A stretch of 10,290 nt of DNA from CAYPOY01 sp964412395. GTDB taxonomy: Bacteria > Chloroflexota > Anaerolineae > B4-G1. Positions 1 through 6,728 of this stretch are shown here, piece by piece. The stretch is taken from contig CAYPOY010000179.1 in the NCBI GenBank assembly GCA_964412395.1, positions 1 to 10,290 on the forward strand, given 5' to 3'. The notes under the pieces were generated by a model. The model ran no database searches. It was not told the origin of the DNA and worked only from the letters and a program-made list of their open reading frames with translations. The position numbers were made by a program, and so were the translations under genes. Numbering within the stretch: position 1 is the first letter of the stretch; each line of letters opens with the position of its first letter.

Positions 1-923
1 CAGCGCACCCATACCAGCAGTCGCCTTGCCCCTTGGTGCCGACGAAGATGACGGCTGCTTTGTCCCCGGCGGTGAGCCAGGCCCCGCCGGACCATTCGTC
101 GGAATGGTGATAGTCGTTCATTGCGGGTGGGTTTTCCTCATAAGCATTGCCGTACAGGAGCAGGGGCGTAGCCGCGAGCACAGTTCCGGAGATAGGCGGG
201 TTGCCCTCATTCCACGGGCCAATGGCGAACAGCGATGGCCCCTCTGCCCCCTGCCCACCGTCCCGAAAGCGGCCTGTCGCCAGGTATTGGCCCGGCGTGT
301 AGGAATCGGCCCAGGCCTGGGGAGTAGCGAAGAGATAGTCGCCCGTGACGTAATTCCAGTAGTCGCCGATGCGCCAGACACCGGCCGGCTGCGGGTCGGA
401 TAGATTCAACTCGCACCAGCCGTGGGAAGAGTTGGTCGCACCTTCATCCAGGTGCGGTGCCCAGGCAAAGTACAGTTTGCCGGTGGTCTGCTCGCCCTGG
501 GGAGGCAGGTAAGCCAGCCCCACGCGGGGCATTTCCATGTAACCGAATAGGCCACCACGAATGTCGCGGAAATCCTGCCGGGTTTCTGCCGTGTTGAGGT
601 CGTTTACGTTTTTGCCCGGAGAGATAATCGGGATGGGAATGTTGATCTCAGAGACGTACTGGGTTTGGTCGTGGCCGATGCCGAAGATGGAGCCGGGGAA
701 GCCGTCCGCCGGGCCATCGGGGTCGCCATCGGGGTAGTAGGTCAGGCCCGAAGCCCAGTTGCTCCATTCCCAACCGACGTTATCCGGCGTCCCGGGTGAA
801 TCCGGCAACCTGAACACGCCCAGGTATACTAAATCGGCCGGTTGAATGAGCGTGCCATCTGTTGGTGTGGACGGCGCGTAGTTTCTCAACACAACGGGCA
901 AGTAGACGATGTTGGTGAACGTG
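1..923 (-). repeat. Direct repeat copy 1 (shared C-terminal module)
   Basis: This stretch aligns with 2627-3549 at a constant offset of 2626 with no net insertion or deletion, at roughly 90% identity by eye. It encodes the VYLPxVxRN motif and the uncharacterised C-terminal module of the SGNH-like protein. Similarity stops abruptly just upstream of the VYLP codons, at about 923/3549. The other end of the copy lies beyond the window. Confidence 0.85.
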
Positions 924-2245
924 CTGGGATCGTAGAGGGTAAACACGCCGCTGGTACTGCGGATAGTGGGGCTGGACACACTGGCGACCCGCACCTGCGC
1001 CGAGGTGGTCGGGGTGAGGGGCGTCGTCCAGGTGTAGACGCCCGTGTTGGCGACCGGCGAGGAGATGACGTGGGTCGTGCTGAAGCCATCAGTGGAATAG
1101 GCCAGGCTGACCTGGGTGATGGTGCCGGTGGAGGTCCAGCGGATCTCCTGCTCAGTGCCTACCGGCCAGTTCTCGCCGCCGTTGGGAGCGGTGAGGGTCA
1201 GCGAGGGGGCAACAGCGCCGGACGTCCAGCGGTTGTAGAAGACGTTGAGCAGGGGGACGAACTCGGCAGTGGCTTTCTGGTTGCCGGCGGCGGTGGGGTG
1301 GCTTCCGCCGCCGTTGCCGCCCCAGTAGGCCGCGTAATTGTTGCTCACGGTCTGGGTATGCTGCACAGTGTCCGTCAACCACCGGTGGTGGTTGCCATCG
1401 GCCCAGCCCAGGTCGTTCGTGTTGGGATCGTCGGTGCGGGTGGAGCCGCCGTTGGAAGTCAGGACGTTGTAGAAATCGAAGACGGCGACATTGCTGTGAG
1501 CGTAGCCGATCAACCAGTCGTTCACTAGCCAGTTATTGAAGGCACGGGCATTGGCTGCGTGTGCAGCGTCGGTCTCACTTTCCATCTGAGGGGGCGCAGT
1601 GATGACGACGAAGAGCCTGTCCTGGCGGGTGGCGAAGTAGGTCAACAGATCATTGTAGATGCCCTTGGCATTGGCGACGGTGTGGTACCCGGAGTCGGCG
1701 GCTTGCCCCCGCAGGGGATTAGGGTCGCCCGTCGGCGGGCTGGTCGGGCCTTCCAGGTAGGAGTTGGGGTAGCAGGACTTGAACATGATGATCTCGTTCT
1801 CGCCGCCGGGATCGGTGGACAAACGGGAGTACCAGGAATGTTGGCCGTATTCGGTGTAGAGGGCACTCAAGTAGGTGCTGCTGCCTGGGCCGCGAAACCA
1901 GGTCCACCAGTGGCCGATGTCGGTGTTGTCGCCGATGCTGTCCGGTCCCCAGCCGTAATTGGTGTCGCTGACAAAGTACTTGTTGTCGCGCAGGGCGATG
2001 CCGAGCCCACCGTCGTCGTCGGCCAGCCAGTTCTCGCCGCAGGAGTGGTGGATGAAGATGAGTTTGACGGGAGAGGCGGGCGGGCTGGGGTCGCCGGCCG
2101 TAGGAGCGAACCCTCCCGCAGGTTCCGAACCTGCGGGAGGGTCAGGAGAGTGTGTATGTGGGTGCGCGGCTGAGGCCAACAGCCCGGTGGGGCCGATGGT
2201 GAGGGTCAATATTGTTATCAGGTGAAGCAAACGTTTGACGTTCAT
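1..2245 (-). CDS. Secreted SGNH-hydrolase-like multidomain protein, 3' end beyond window
   Basis: The minus-strand frame is open from ATG at 2245 to the window edge: 748 codons, C-terminus missing. By comparison with the neighbouring paralogue about 103 residues lie outside. A strong ribosome site (AAGGAGG, 2254-2260) supports the start. Residues 1-27 form a signal peptide, followed by a Pro/Gly-rich linker. Residues about 58-340 resemble the SGNH/GDSL hydrolase fold: a first block IFIHHSCGENW with S68 as candidate nucleophile, FKSCYPNS (N161), and a late block GGSHPTAAGN with H316 as candidate catalytic His. The usual GDS block is replaced by HSCG, so esterase activity is plausible but unproven. 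Residues about 345-436 look like an Ig-type Kre9/Knh1-like domain (begins LTLTAPNGGENWPVG). VYLPVVLRN follows at about 445-455. The rest is a module of unknown function shared with the upstream gene (12 differences in 180 aligned residues). Probably exported to the cell surface; substrate unknown. Confidence 0.85.
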   Translation of the reverse strand, partial: MNVKRLLHLITILTLTIGPTGLLASAAHPHTHSPDPPAGSEPAGGFAPTAGDPSPPASPVKLIFIHHSCGENWLADDDGGLGIALRDNKYFVSDTNYGWGPDSIGDNTDIGHWWTWFRGPGSSTYLSALYTEYGQHSWYSRLSTDPGGENEIIMFKSCYPNSYLEGPTSPPTGDPNPLRGQAADSGYHTVANAKGIYNDLLTYFATRQDRLFVVITAPPQMESETDAAHAANARAFNNWLVNDWLIGYAHSNVAVFDFYNVLTSNGGSTRTDDPNTNDLGWADGNHHRWLTDTVQHTQTVSNNYAAYWGGNGGGSHPTAAGNQKATAEFVPLLNVFYNRWTSGAVAPSLTLTAPNGGENWPVGTEQEIRWTSTGTITQVSLAYSTDGFSTTHVISSPVANTGVYTWTTPLTPTTSAQVRVASVSSPTIRSTSGVFTLYDPSTFTNIVYLPVVLRNYAPSTPTDGTLIQPADLVYLGVFRLPDSPGTPDNVGWEWSNWASGLTYYPDGDPDGPADGFPGSIFGIGHDQTQYVSEINIPIPIISPGKNVNDLNTAETRQDFRDIRGGLFGYMEMPRVGLAYLPPQGEQTTGKLYFAWAPHLDEGATNSSHGWCELNLSDPQPAGVWRIGDYWNYVTGDYLFATPQAWADSYTPGQYLATGRFRDGGQGAEGPSLFAIGPWNEGNPPISGTVLAATPLLLYGNAYEENPPAMNDYHHSDEWSGGAWLTAGDKAAVIFVGTKGQGDCWYGCA
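2110..2142. repeat. 33-nt perfect palindrome, copy 1, inside coding sequence
   Basis: The arms ACCCTCCCGCAGGTTC (2110-2125) and GAACCTGCGGGAGGGT (2127-2142) are perfect reverse complements around one central base. The element lies in frame in the SGNH-like gene just after the signal peptide and codes for a linker PPAGSEPAGG (residues about 36-45). Its 33-nt length is a multiple of three. A copy differing at one base lies at 2265-2297. It resembles a REP-like dispersed element; the family is not identified. Confidence 0.85.
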
Positions 2246-2264
2246 CCTGTTTTCCTCCTTTACT

Positions 2265-2297
2265 ACCCTCCCGCAGGTTCCGAACCTGCGGGAGAGT
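2265..2297. repeat. 33-nt palindrome, copy 2, intergenic
   Basis: This has the same sequence as 2110-2142 except for one base (2295), which makes one mismatched pair in the stem. It lies between the stop of the beta-helix gene and the ribosome site of the SGNH-like gene, ending 5 nt before AAGGAGG. A strong hairpin here could affect transcription or initiation of the downstream gene. No T-run follows it on the minus strand, so it is not a standard intrinsic terminator. Confidence 0.8.
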
Positions 2298-2300
2298 GCT

Positions 2301-2324
2301 GACTCGCCGACTCGCTCATTCGCT
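2301..2324. repeat. Three 8-bp degenerate tandem units at a gene end
   Basis: The units are GACTCGCC, GACTCGCT and CATTCGCT. The stop codon of the beta-helix gene's 3' part (2316-2318) lies inside the tract, so the last residues (VSE) are repeat-encoded. The same unit, inverted, recurs at 7206-7229. Confidence 0.6.
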
Positions 2325-3371
2325 CACCCTCCAGACGTGCACAAGCGGCTTGTCTCCATCGGCCAGTAGCTCGAAGACGTACAGCAGCCCCCGTGTGCGG
2401 TCGAAACTGGCCGCGCCGAGGTGATACTTTTGTTGGGTGGATTCGACGTGGTATAGGTATTTGTCAATCTCCAGTGTGGCATAGGGCTGGGGTTCCCAGG
2501 TCTCCATCTCCTCTCCGGCCACGGCGGCCAGGTCTGCGGGATCGTAAAAGAGTATCTGCCCGACAAAGGTACTGGACCACCAACCCCTGTCGCAATCGGG
2601 GGGCCAGGGAGACTCATCGGTTCCGTCAGCGCACCCATACCAGCAGTCGCCTTGCCCCTTGGTGCCGACGAAGATGACGGCGGACCTGTCACCGGCGGTT
2701 AGCCAGGCCCCGCCGGCCCATTCGTCGGAATGATGATAGTCGTTCATCGTGGGCGGGTTTTCCTCGTAAGCGTCGCCGTACAGAAGCAGGGGCGTGGCCG
2801 AGAGCACGGTGCCAGATATGGGCGGGTTGCCCTCGTTCCACGGCCCGTAGGCGAACAGCGACGGCCCCTCTGCTCCTTGCCCGCCGTCCCGGAAGCGGCC
2901 CGTGGCCAGGTATTGGCCCGGCGTGTAGGAATCGGCCCAAGCCTGGGGAATAGCGAAGAGATAATCGCCCGTGACATAGTTCCAGTAGTCGCCGATGCGC
3001 CAGATACCGTCCGGTTGTGGGTCGGATAGATTCAACTCGCACCAGCCATGGGAGGGGTTGGTCGCACCTTCATCCAGGTGCGGTGTCCAGGCAAAGTACA
3101 GTTTGCCAGTGGTCTGCTCACCCTGGGGAGGCAGGTAGGCCAACCCCACCCGGGGCATTTCCATGTAACCGAATAGGCCACCACGGATGTCGTGGAAGTC
3201 TTGCAAGGTTTCTGCTGTATCCAGGTCGCTCACATCTTTGCCTGTAGAGTCGACCGGGACGGGGATGCTGATCTCGGAGACGTATTGCGTGTGGTCGTGG
3301 CCGACGCCGAAGATGGAGCCGGGGTAACCATCGGCCGGCCCATCGGGGTCGCCAGTGGGGTAGTAAGCCAT
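2316..3371 (-). CDS. 3' part of interrupted beta-helix protein: C-terminal module
   Basis: This 351-residue open stretch is in the same frame as the gene ending at 3381 and is separated from it only by a TAG codon and three sense codons (Ala-Ser-Ala). It holds nearly all of the C-terminal module also found in the SGNH-like protein, from YYPTGDPDGPADG to the C-terminal LVHVWRVSE. It has many Trp, Tyr and Gly residues and conserved DYHHSDEW and GDCWYGCADG segments. The function is unknown; an extracellular beta-rich domain is a guess. The ATG at 3371 has no ribosome site at useful distance (the nearest GGAG is about 18 nt upstream) and there is no signal peptide, so separate translation as an exported protein is unlikely. 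I read it as the tail of one 872-codon gene (2316-4934) broken by a nonsense mutation or read through. Confidence 0.75.
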   Translation of the reverse strand: MAYYPTGDPDGPADGYPGSIFGVGHDHTQYVSEISIPVPVDSTGKDVSDLDTAETLQDFHDIRGGLFGYMEMPRVGLAYLPPQGEQTTGKLYFAWTPHLDEGATNPSHGWCELNLSDPQPDGIWRIGDYWNYVTGDYLFAIPQAWADSYTPGQYLATGRFRDGGQGAEGPSLFAYGPWNEGNPPISGTVLSATPLLLYGDAYEENPPTMNDYHHSDEWAGGAWLTAGDRSAVIFVGTKGQGDCWYGCADGTDESPWPPDCDRGWWSSTFVGQILFYDPADLAAVAGEEMETWEPQPYATLEIDKYLYHVESTQQKYHLGAASFDRTRGLLYVFELLADGDKPLVHVWRVSE

Positions 3372-3549
3372 AGCCGAAGCCTAGTTGCTCCATTCCCAAC
3401 CTACGTTTTCCGGCGTCCCGGGTGAATCCGGCAGCCGGAACGCGCCCTGGTACACCAGATCGGCCGGCTGGATGAGTTCGCCATCGGTCAATGGAGGCGG
3501 TGCATAGTTTCTAAACACGAGGGGCAAGTAGACGGTGTTGGTGAGTGTG
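2627..3549 (-). repeat. Direct repeat copy 2 (shared C-terminal module)
   Basis: This is the counterpart of 1-923 at offset 2626. It codes for VYLPLVFRN and the module of the beta-helix protein. The aligned protein shows only 12 changes in 180 residues, and many nucleotide differences appear synonymous, which suggests the module sequence was kept under selection after duplication. It contains the amber codon at 3381-3383. Confidence 0.85.
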
Positions 3550-4934
3550 GGCGTACCATACTCGTCGGCGCCCACGTCCGGGGCGCTGCCGTGTGGGCGT
3601 GTGTCGCCGTCGAAGTCGTCGGTCACTTCGGGTAGCGTGGCCGCCTGGTCAATGGCGACCGTGGCCGAGGCCAGCAGATGGAGATCGCCGTTTGTCCCAT
3701 CCACGAACAGGGATAGCGGTTGGCTCTCCAGGTTTGCTTCAAGATAGGATGTGCCGCCCCGGTCCGTCAGGTCGTGGCTGACCAGGTTGTTGATGATGTC
3801 CACATCGGTGTAATCAAAGCGCCACTCGATGGAGGAAAAAGGTGCCTGGGTCGAGGCGACGGTGTTGTGCAGGACTCGCGCGCCGCAGGCGTTCCACAGG
3901 CAGATGCCGCAGTCAAAGCCGTACTCGGAGGCAAACAACCCGCTGTCGTTGGCAAAGACAAAGTTGTTGCGGATGATGCCGCCATAGTGGTCCACGTACC
4001 CGCCGCCCGCGCCGGGGCACGGGTCGTCGGCATAGGTGCGGATGCCGCTGCCGCTGGTCGCCAGGCCAAAGCCGATGCCTCGGGCATTGTCCCGCAGTTC
4101 GTTGCGCTCGACCAGCGTATCGCGGCACGAGCGCCAGAGGTGGATGCCGTGCTCGGAAAGTCCGCTGTCACACCAAAAGCCCTCGATCAGGTTGTCGCGG
4201 ATGACCCAGTCCTGGGCCTGGTGCGCGTCCACGCCGCCGGTGTAGCAGTCGTTGCGGATGTGGGGACGCCCGGCGTCGGTGAGTTCGATGTGGGAGCAAG
4301 CGATGACACCATCGTCGGGAAAGTAAAGGGCGTTCTCCCCGGTGTAAGGGTTGATCTTGATCGCTTGCTCGCCGGGGTCCACGATGTGGACATTGTAGAT
4401 GAGCGTGCCGGTCGTATCTCCGCTCTCGGAAGACATCACGTGGATAGGGTGGTAGTACGCTTCTCGCAGCGTCAGATCGGCGATGGTGACGTTGGAGGCG
4501 ACAATCTGGATAATCTCACCAGCGGTGGTATTGTAGTTGTCGTCCAGCACGACGTTCTCGCGATTCCCGCTGGCCGAGCGCAGTGTTACGTTGGGCACGG
4601 CGAATCGTAAGTAGACTCCGTCGAGGTTGTAGATACCATCGGTGAGCAGAATCGTGGTATTTGAGGTCGAGTTATTTACGGCATTCTGTAACTCGGTGAC
4701 GGTAGAGACAGTGACGGTGGAACCGGTGGGCGGGTCTAGCGCCGGGCAGAGGTCGCCCCCACCCACCCCCCCCCTTCCTCCCCCCCCATTGGGGGGGAAA
4801 GAGGGGGGGACTGACGGGCGCCACGCTGCTTCGCCGGTGGGGGCCGGGACCAGAGCGCCCCACCCCACCCCACTCGACGTTACCACCAGCAGGGCCAACA
4901 CAGAAACCAATCCAAAGAGATGTCGTGTTTTCAT
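3381..4934 (-). CDS. Secreted right-handed beta-helix protein, ends at premature amber
   Basis: From ATG at 4934 this gives 517 residues up to TAG 3381-3383. MKTRHLFGLVSVLALLVVTSS is a clear signal peptide start, preceded by a weak AAGAAGG site; a GTG at 4967 is possible but would bury the signal peptide. After a Pro/Gly linker (about residues 42-60), residues about 80-430 show parallel beta-helix rungs of the pectate-lyase/NosD type, with recurring asparagine turns such as VIRDNLIEG, VERNELRDN, IIRNNFVFAN and DIINNLVS. Residues about 438-458 (DFDGDTRPHGSAPDVGADEY) match the choice-of-anchor-Q tail. YLPLVFRN follows at 469-476. Such proteins usually bind or cleave extracellular polysaccharide; I see no assignable catalytic residues. 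The C-terminal module continues in the same frame past the stop (2316-3371), so the gene was probably once 872 codons. Confidence 0.85.
   Translation of the reverse strand: MKTRHLFGLVSVLALLVVTSSGVGWGALVPAPTGEAAWRPSVPPSFPPNGGGGRGGVGGGDLCPALDPPTGSTVTVSTVTELQNAVNNSTSNTTILLTDGIYNLDGVYLRFAVPNVTLRSASGNRENVVLDDNYNTTAGEIIQIVASNVTIADLTLREAYYHPIHVMSSESGDTTGTLIYNVHIVDPGEQAIKINPYTGENALYFPDDGVIACSHIELTDAGRPHIRNDCYTGGVDAHQAQDWVIRDNLIEGFWCDSGLSEHGIHLWRSCRDTLVERNELRDNARGIGFGLATSGSGIRTYADDPCPGAGGGYVDHYGGIIRNNFVFANDSGLFASEYGFDCGICLWNACGARVLHNTVASTQAPFSSIEWRFDYTDVDIINNLVSHDLTDRGGTSYLEANLESQPLSLFVDGTNGDLHLLASATVAIDQAATLPEVTDDFDGDTRPHGSAPDVGADEYGTPTLTNTVYLPLVFRNYAPPPLTDGELIQPADLVYQGAFRLPDSPGTPENVGWEWSN
4768..4809. 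repeat. Imperfect C/G-rich palindrome in coding sequence
   Basis: Runs of C broken by TTCCT, then ATT, then runs of G broken by AAAGA, form arms of about 19 nt with about three mismatches. The element lies directly after the signal peptide of the beta-helix gene and encodes the Pro/Gly linker VPPSFPPNGGGGRGG. The homopolymers (seven to nine bases) make this a place where sequencing or replication slippage could shift the frame, but the frame is open here. Confidence 0.65.
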
Positions 4935-4997
4935 TCGATCAGCCTTCTTTGAGCACGTCAGGCCCACGTGGGAGCGTAGCGTGACACACCCCAGTCA

Positions 4998-5288
4998 TTA
5001 GAGATTCCGCAACACCAGCGGCAAATAGACACGGTGTTCCACGGCTGCCCCGCACCAGTAGCCCAGGCAGCCCCCATAGTTCGTGCTGTCGGACGTGCCG
5101 ATGGCGGACTGGCCGATGGTGAGGTTGACGGCGTAGTTGGTGGAACTGGCCGGGCCACCACCACCGCCAGTCGCCGGCGTGAACCAGTCCAGCCGGTAGT
5201 TCTCGGAGTCCATCGCCAGCGCAACTCCGGCTAGTAGCAGGCCACAGAGAAGAGCACCCGTGATCACGATTAACGTTCGTTTGGTCAT
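4998..5288 (-). CDS. Small secreted protein ending in VYLPLVLRNL
   Basis: This is a 96-residue protein. The start at 5288 is set by AGGAGG 7-8 nt upstream, overlapping the TAG stop of the preceding gene, and by a signal peptide (MTKRTLIVITGALLCGLLLA, cleavage near VALA). The mature part holds one surface-protein repeat with spaced signatures SENYRLDWFTP, a Gly-rich stretch, STNYAVNLTIGQSAIGTS and NYGGCLGYWCG. This arrangement is common in exported proteins of Chloroflexota. The protein ends with HRVYLPLVLRNL, the motif found internally in both large secreted proteins here. Its distance of 10 nt from the 433-residue gene implies co-transcription and probably translational coupling. The role is unknown: a surface or matrix component, possibly a partner of the fibre-like protein. 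The reading frame stays open upstream of 5288, but that part matches no expected domain. Confidence 0.8.
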   Translation of the reverse strand: MTKRTLIVITGALLCGLLLAGVALAMDSENYRLDWFTPATGGGGGPASSTNYAVNLTIGQSAIGTSDSTNYGGCLGYWCGAAVEHRVYLPLVLRNL

Positions 5289-5298
5289 CGTGATCCTC

Positions 5299-6600
5299 CT
5301 ATTGCAGGGTGACCAGAACGTGGATGACGCCGGTACCCTCTTCCAACTCGCCCAACGCCTTGCCCAGGACAGTGCCCTGGGACGGGTTGGCGCCAGCGCG
5401 CATGGCGTGACTGGGTATGGACGCGGTGACCAGCAGGTCGCCTGGGTGGATGGCCCCATTTTCTGCAGACGCCTTCAGCGGGACGACGCCAACGATGGCC
5501 AGGGGCACTTTGCCCGTTAAATCGGTATCGTCGCCCGCACCACCTACGAAACCGGGCTGGGTGGAGTAGACGCCAGCCACGCTGGTCTGGTAGGGATCAG
5601 TGGAGCGAGTGAGTTGACCGTCCGGCCCAATGACGAGGACGTCGCCAGGCTCCAGGCCGTCCTGAGCAGGAAGCATGTCCGCAAAGTCGGCGCCCGTATC
5701 GTAGTAGCTGCCGTCAATGTAGACGTCCCCATCCCCTTGCACCTTGAACTTGACGTCAAAATCGTTTCGGAAACGGACGATATCGTCGTTGTCAGCCGCA
5801 CTACTGTCGGCGACCAGAGCCAGCCCGCCATCGCTATGTTTGAAGAAACCACCAAAGCCATAACTGGAGCCACATTCGCCCATGACCCCGTGGCTCGTGC
5901 CCACCCCGTACACACCCCACGCGCCGCCCTGACCGTACACGCCGTAGCCGCCGGTGTCGCTTTGGCCATATACGCCGACGCCGCTGTCGGTGTTGTAGAA
6001 ATACCCTCCATAACCATCCGGTGACTTTGACGCGCCCACCACACCGTAGTTGGTGCCCGAGGTCGCACTCGCATAAGCGCGAAGTCCCCGACCAGATGGA
6101 TTTGTGGACTCAACGTGAAGCGCGGGATACCCTGTAGTACTGATGACCGCCCCCGGCCGCAGGCTCCAGGCGTAGGGAACGGCGTAGATCTCCTGGCGGG
6201 GTGTCATCTCCGCATCACTTCCTACCTTGACGCCCAGGTAGAGCTGTCGCCCGTCAATATCACCAGCGGTACAGAAATCCAGTGTGCCGTTGAACAGACC
6301 GTCGTCGACGGTCACATTGTCGAGATCCGTACACAGGGGCGTTCCTCCTGTGGAGACATCGTACAGGCTGAGGGTGATCTCGTAGGTGCCATTGAGGGGG
6401 TTGCCGCTGGCATTCGTCAGCCGCCCCTGTACCGGAACTACGTCATTCAGCTCCGTCGCCGGAGCCGCCACGCTCGTTGCTCCTTCCCCATCCTGCTCTG
6501 GCGGCTCTGGCCCCTGGGCCTGGGTCAGTCCCACGGCCAGGGCCAAGAGCAGCCCCAGGGCCAACACGCTTATGAGCATCCACTGTCTTTGTCTTTTCAT
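5299..6600 (-). CDS. Secreted fibre-like protein with YGVYG repeats
   Basis: This 433-residue protein has AGGAGG upstream (6608-6613) and a signal peptide (residues 1-28, cleavage likely after TQA). Residues about 52-145 form an N-terminal domain (VPVQGRLTNASGNPLNGTYEITLSLYDV to EIYAVPYAWSL) of a type seen before fibre repeats in secreted bacterial proteins. Residues about 155-265 hold Gly/Tyr-rich repeats (NYGVVGAS, GVGVYGQS, GYGVYGQG, WGVYGVG, HGVMGECG), which suggest an elongated beta structure. Residues about 300-433 form a conserved C-terminal domain (FADMLPAQDGLEPGDVLVIG, then HPGDLLVTASIPSHAM and GTGVIHVLVTLQ) with two similar PGDxLV segments. No enzyme motif is visible. It probably forms a surface fibre or matrix protein; a phage-tail origin of the fold is possible, but no phage genes are nearby. 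It is the first exported protein after the receiver gene and forms a tight pair with the 96-residue gene. Confidence 0.85.
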   Translation of the reverse strand: MKRQRQWMLISVLALGLLLALAVGLTQAQGPEPPEQDGEGATSVAAPATELNDVVPVQGRLTNASGNPLNGTYEITLSLYDVSTGGTPLCTDLDNVTVDDGLFNGTLDFCTAGDIDGRQLYLGVKVGSDAEMTPRQEIYAVPYAWSLRPGAVISTTGYPALHVESTNPSGRGLRAYASATSGTNYGVVGASKSPDGYGGYFYNTDSGVGVYGQSDTGGYGVYGQGGAWGVYGVGTSHGVMGECGSSYGFGGFFKHSDGGLALVADSSAADNDDIVRFRNDFDVKFKVQGDGDVYIDGSYYDTGADFADMLPAQDGLEPGDVLVIGPDGQLTRSTDPYQTSVAGVYSTQPGFVGGAGDDTDLTGKVPLAIVGVVPLKASAENGAIHPGDLLVTASIPSHAMRAGANPSQGTVLGKALGELEEGTGVIHVLVTLQ

Positions 6601-6617
6601 CGTATACCTCCTGATAC

Positions 6618-6657
6618 ACTTGTGTATTTGTGTGCTTGTCTACTTGTGTACTTGCAT
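6618..6657. repeat. Five 8-bp tandem units in the leader of the fibre-like gene
   Basis: The units are ACTTGTGT, ATTTGTGT, GCTTGTCT, ACTTGTGT and ACTTGCAT, contiguous and degenerate. The tract lies in the 111-bp gap between the receiver gene and the fibre-like gene, just upstream of the latter's ribosome site. It resembles period-8 tracts elsewhere in the window that have different unit sequences. Confidence 0.7.
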
Positions 6658-6681
6658 CCTTCACGTTTCACTTTCCCGCAC

Positions 6682-6694
6682 ATCACCTCCTTTC
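6682..6694 (-). promoter_or_regulatory. Extended Shine-Dalgarno sequence with no clear gene
   Basis: On the minus strand this reads GAAAGGAGGTGAT, a 13-nt complement of the usual 16S rRNA 3' end. It is far stronger than any ribosome site of the real genes here, yet lies 82 nt upstream of the fibre-like gene's start. An ATG at 6683 opens 28 codons whose TGA overlaps that start as ATGA (6597-6600), but the ATG sits only 2 nt after the core. A GTG at 6681 would make a 6-codon peptide. It may be a leader peptide or a ribosome standby site, or have no function. Confidence 0.4.
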
Positions 6695-6698
6695 GAGA

Positions 6699-6728
6699 AT
6701 TGTTCATTGGCTCATTGTTCATTGATTT
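6699..6728. repeat. ATTGTTC/ATTGGCTC tandem tract over a stop codon
   Basis: Alternating 7- and 8-bp units (ATTGTTC, ATTGGCTC, ATTGTTC, ATTGATTT) cover the stop codon of the receiver gene (6712-6714) and its last few codons. The placement is the same as the tract at 2301-2324 over another stop codon. Confidence 0.5.

Noticed and set aside
842..2173. Two long plus-strand frames (842-1528, 1559-2173)
   Set aside because: Both are antisense to the SGNH-like gene, whose minus frame is open through the whole interval and has meaningful motifs.
2265..2297. Intrinsic terminator for the beta-helix gene
   Set aside because: The hairpin is strong, but no T-run follows on the minus strand, and a near-identical copy lies inside coding sequence, so a dispersed palindrome is a better reading.
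3720..4610. 296-codon plus-strand open frame
   Set aside because: It lies entirely antisense to the beta-helix gene, which has a signal peptide and recognisable rungs. The plus-strand translation is Val/Ala/Gly-rich with no domain, as expected opposite GC-rich coding DNA.
4935..4967. GTG start at 4967 for the beta-helix gene
   Set aside because: It adds 11 polar residues before a normal signal peptide and has no ribosome site; ATG 4934 fits export better.
4963..4972. CCCACGTGGG palindrome as an operator
   Set aside because: It is a perfect 10-bp palindrome just upstream of the beta-helix gene, but it is short, single-copy here and easily due to chance in GC-rich DNA.
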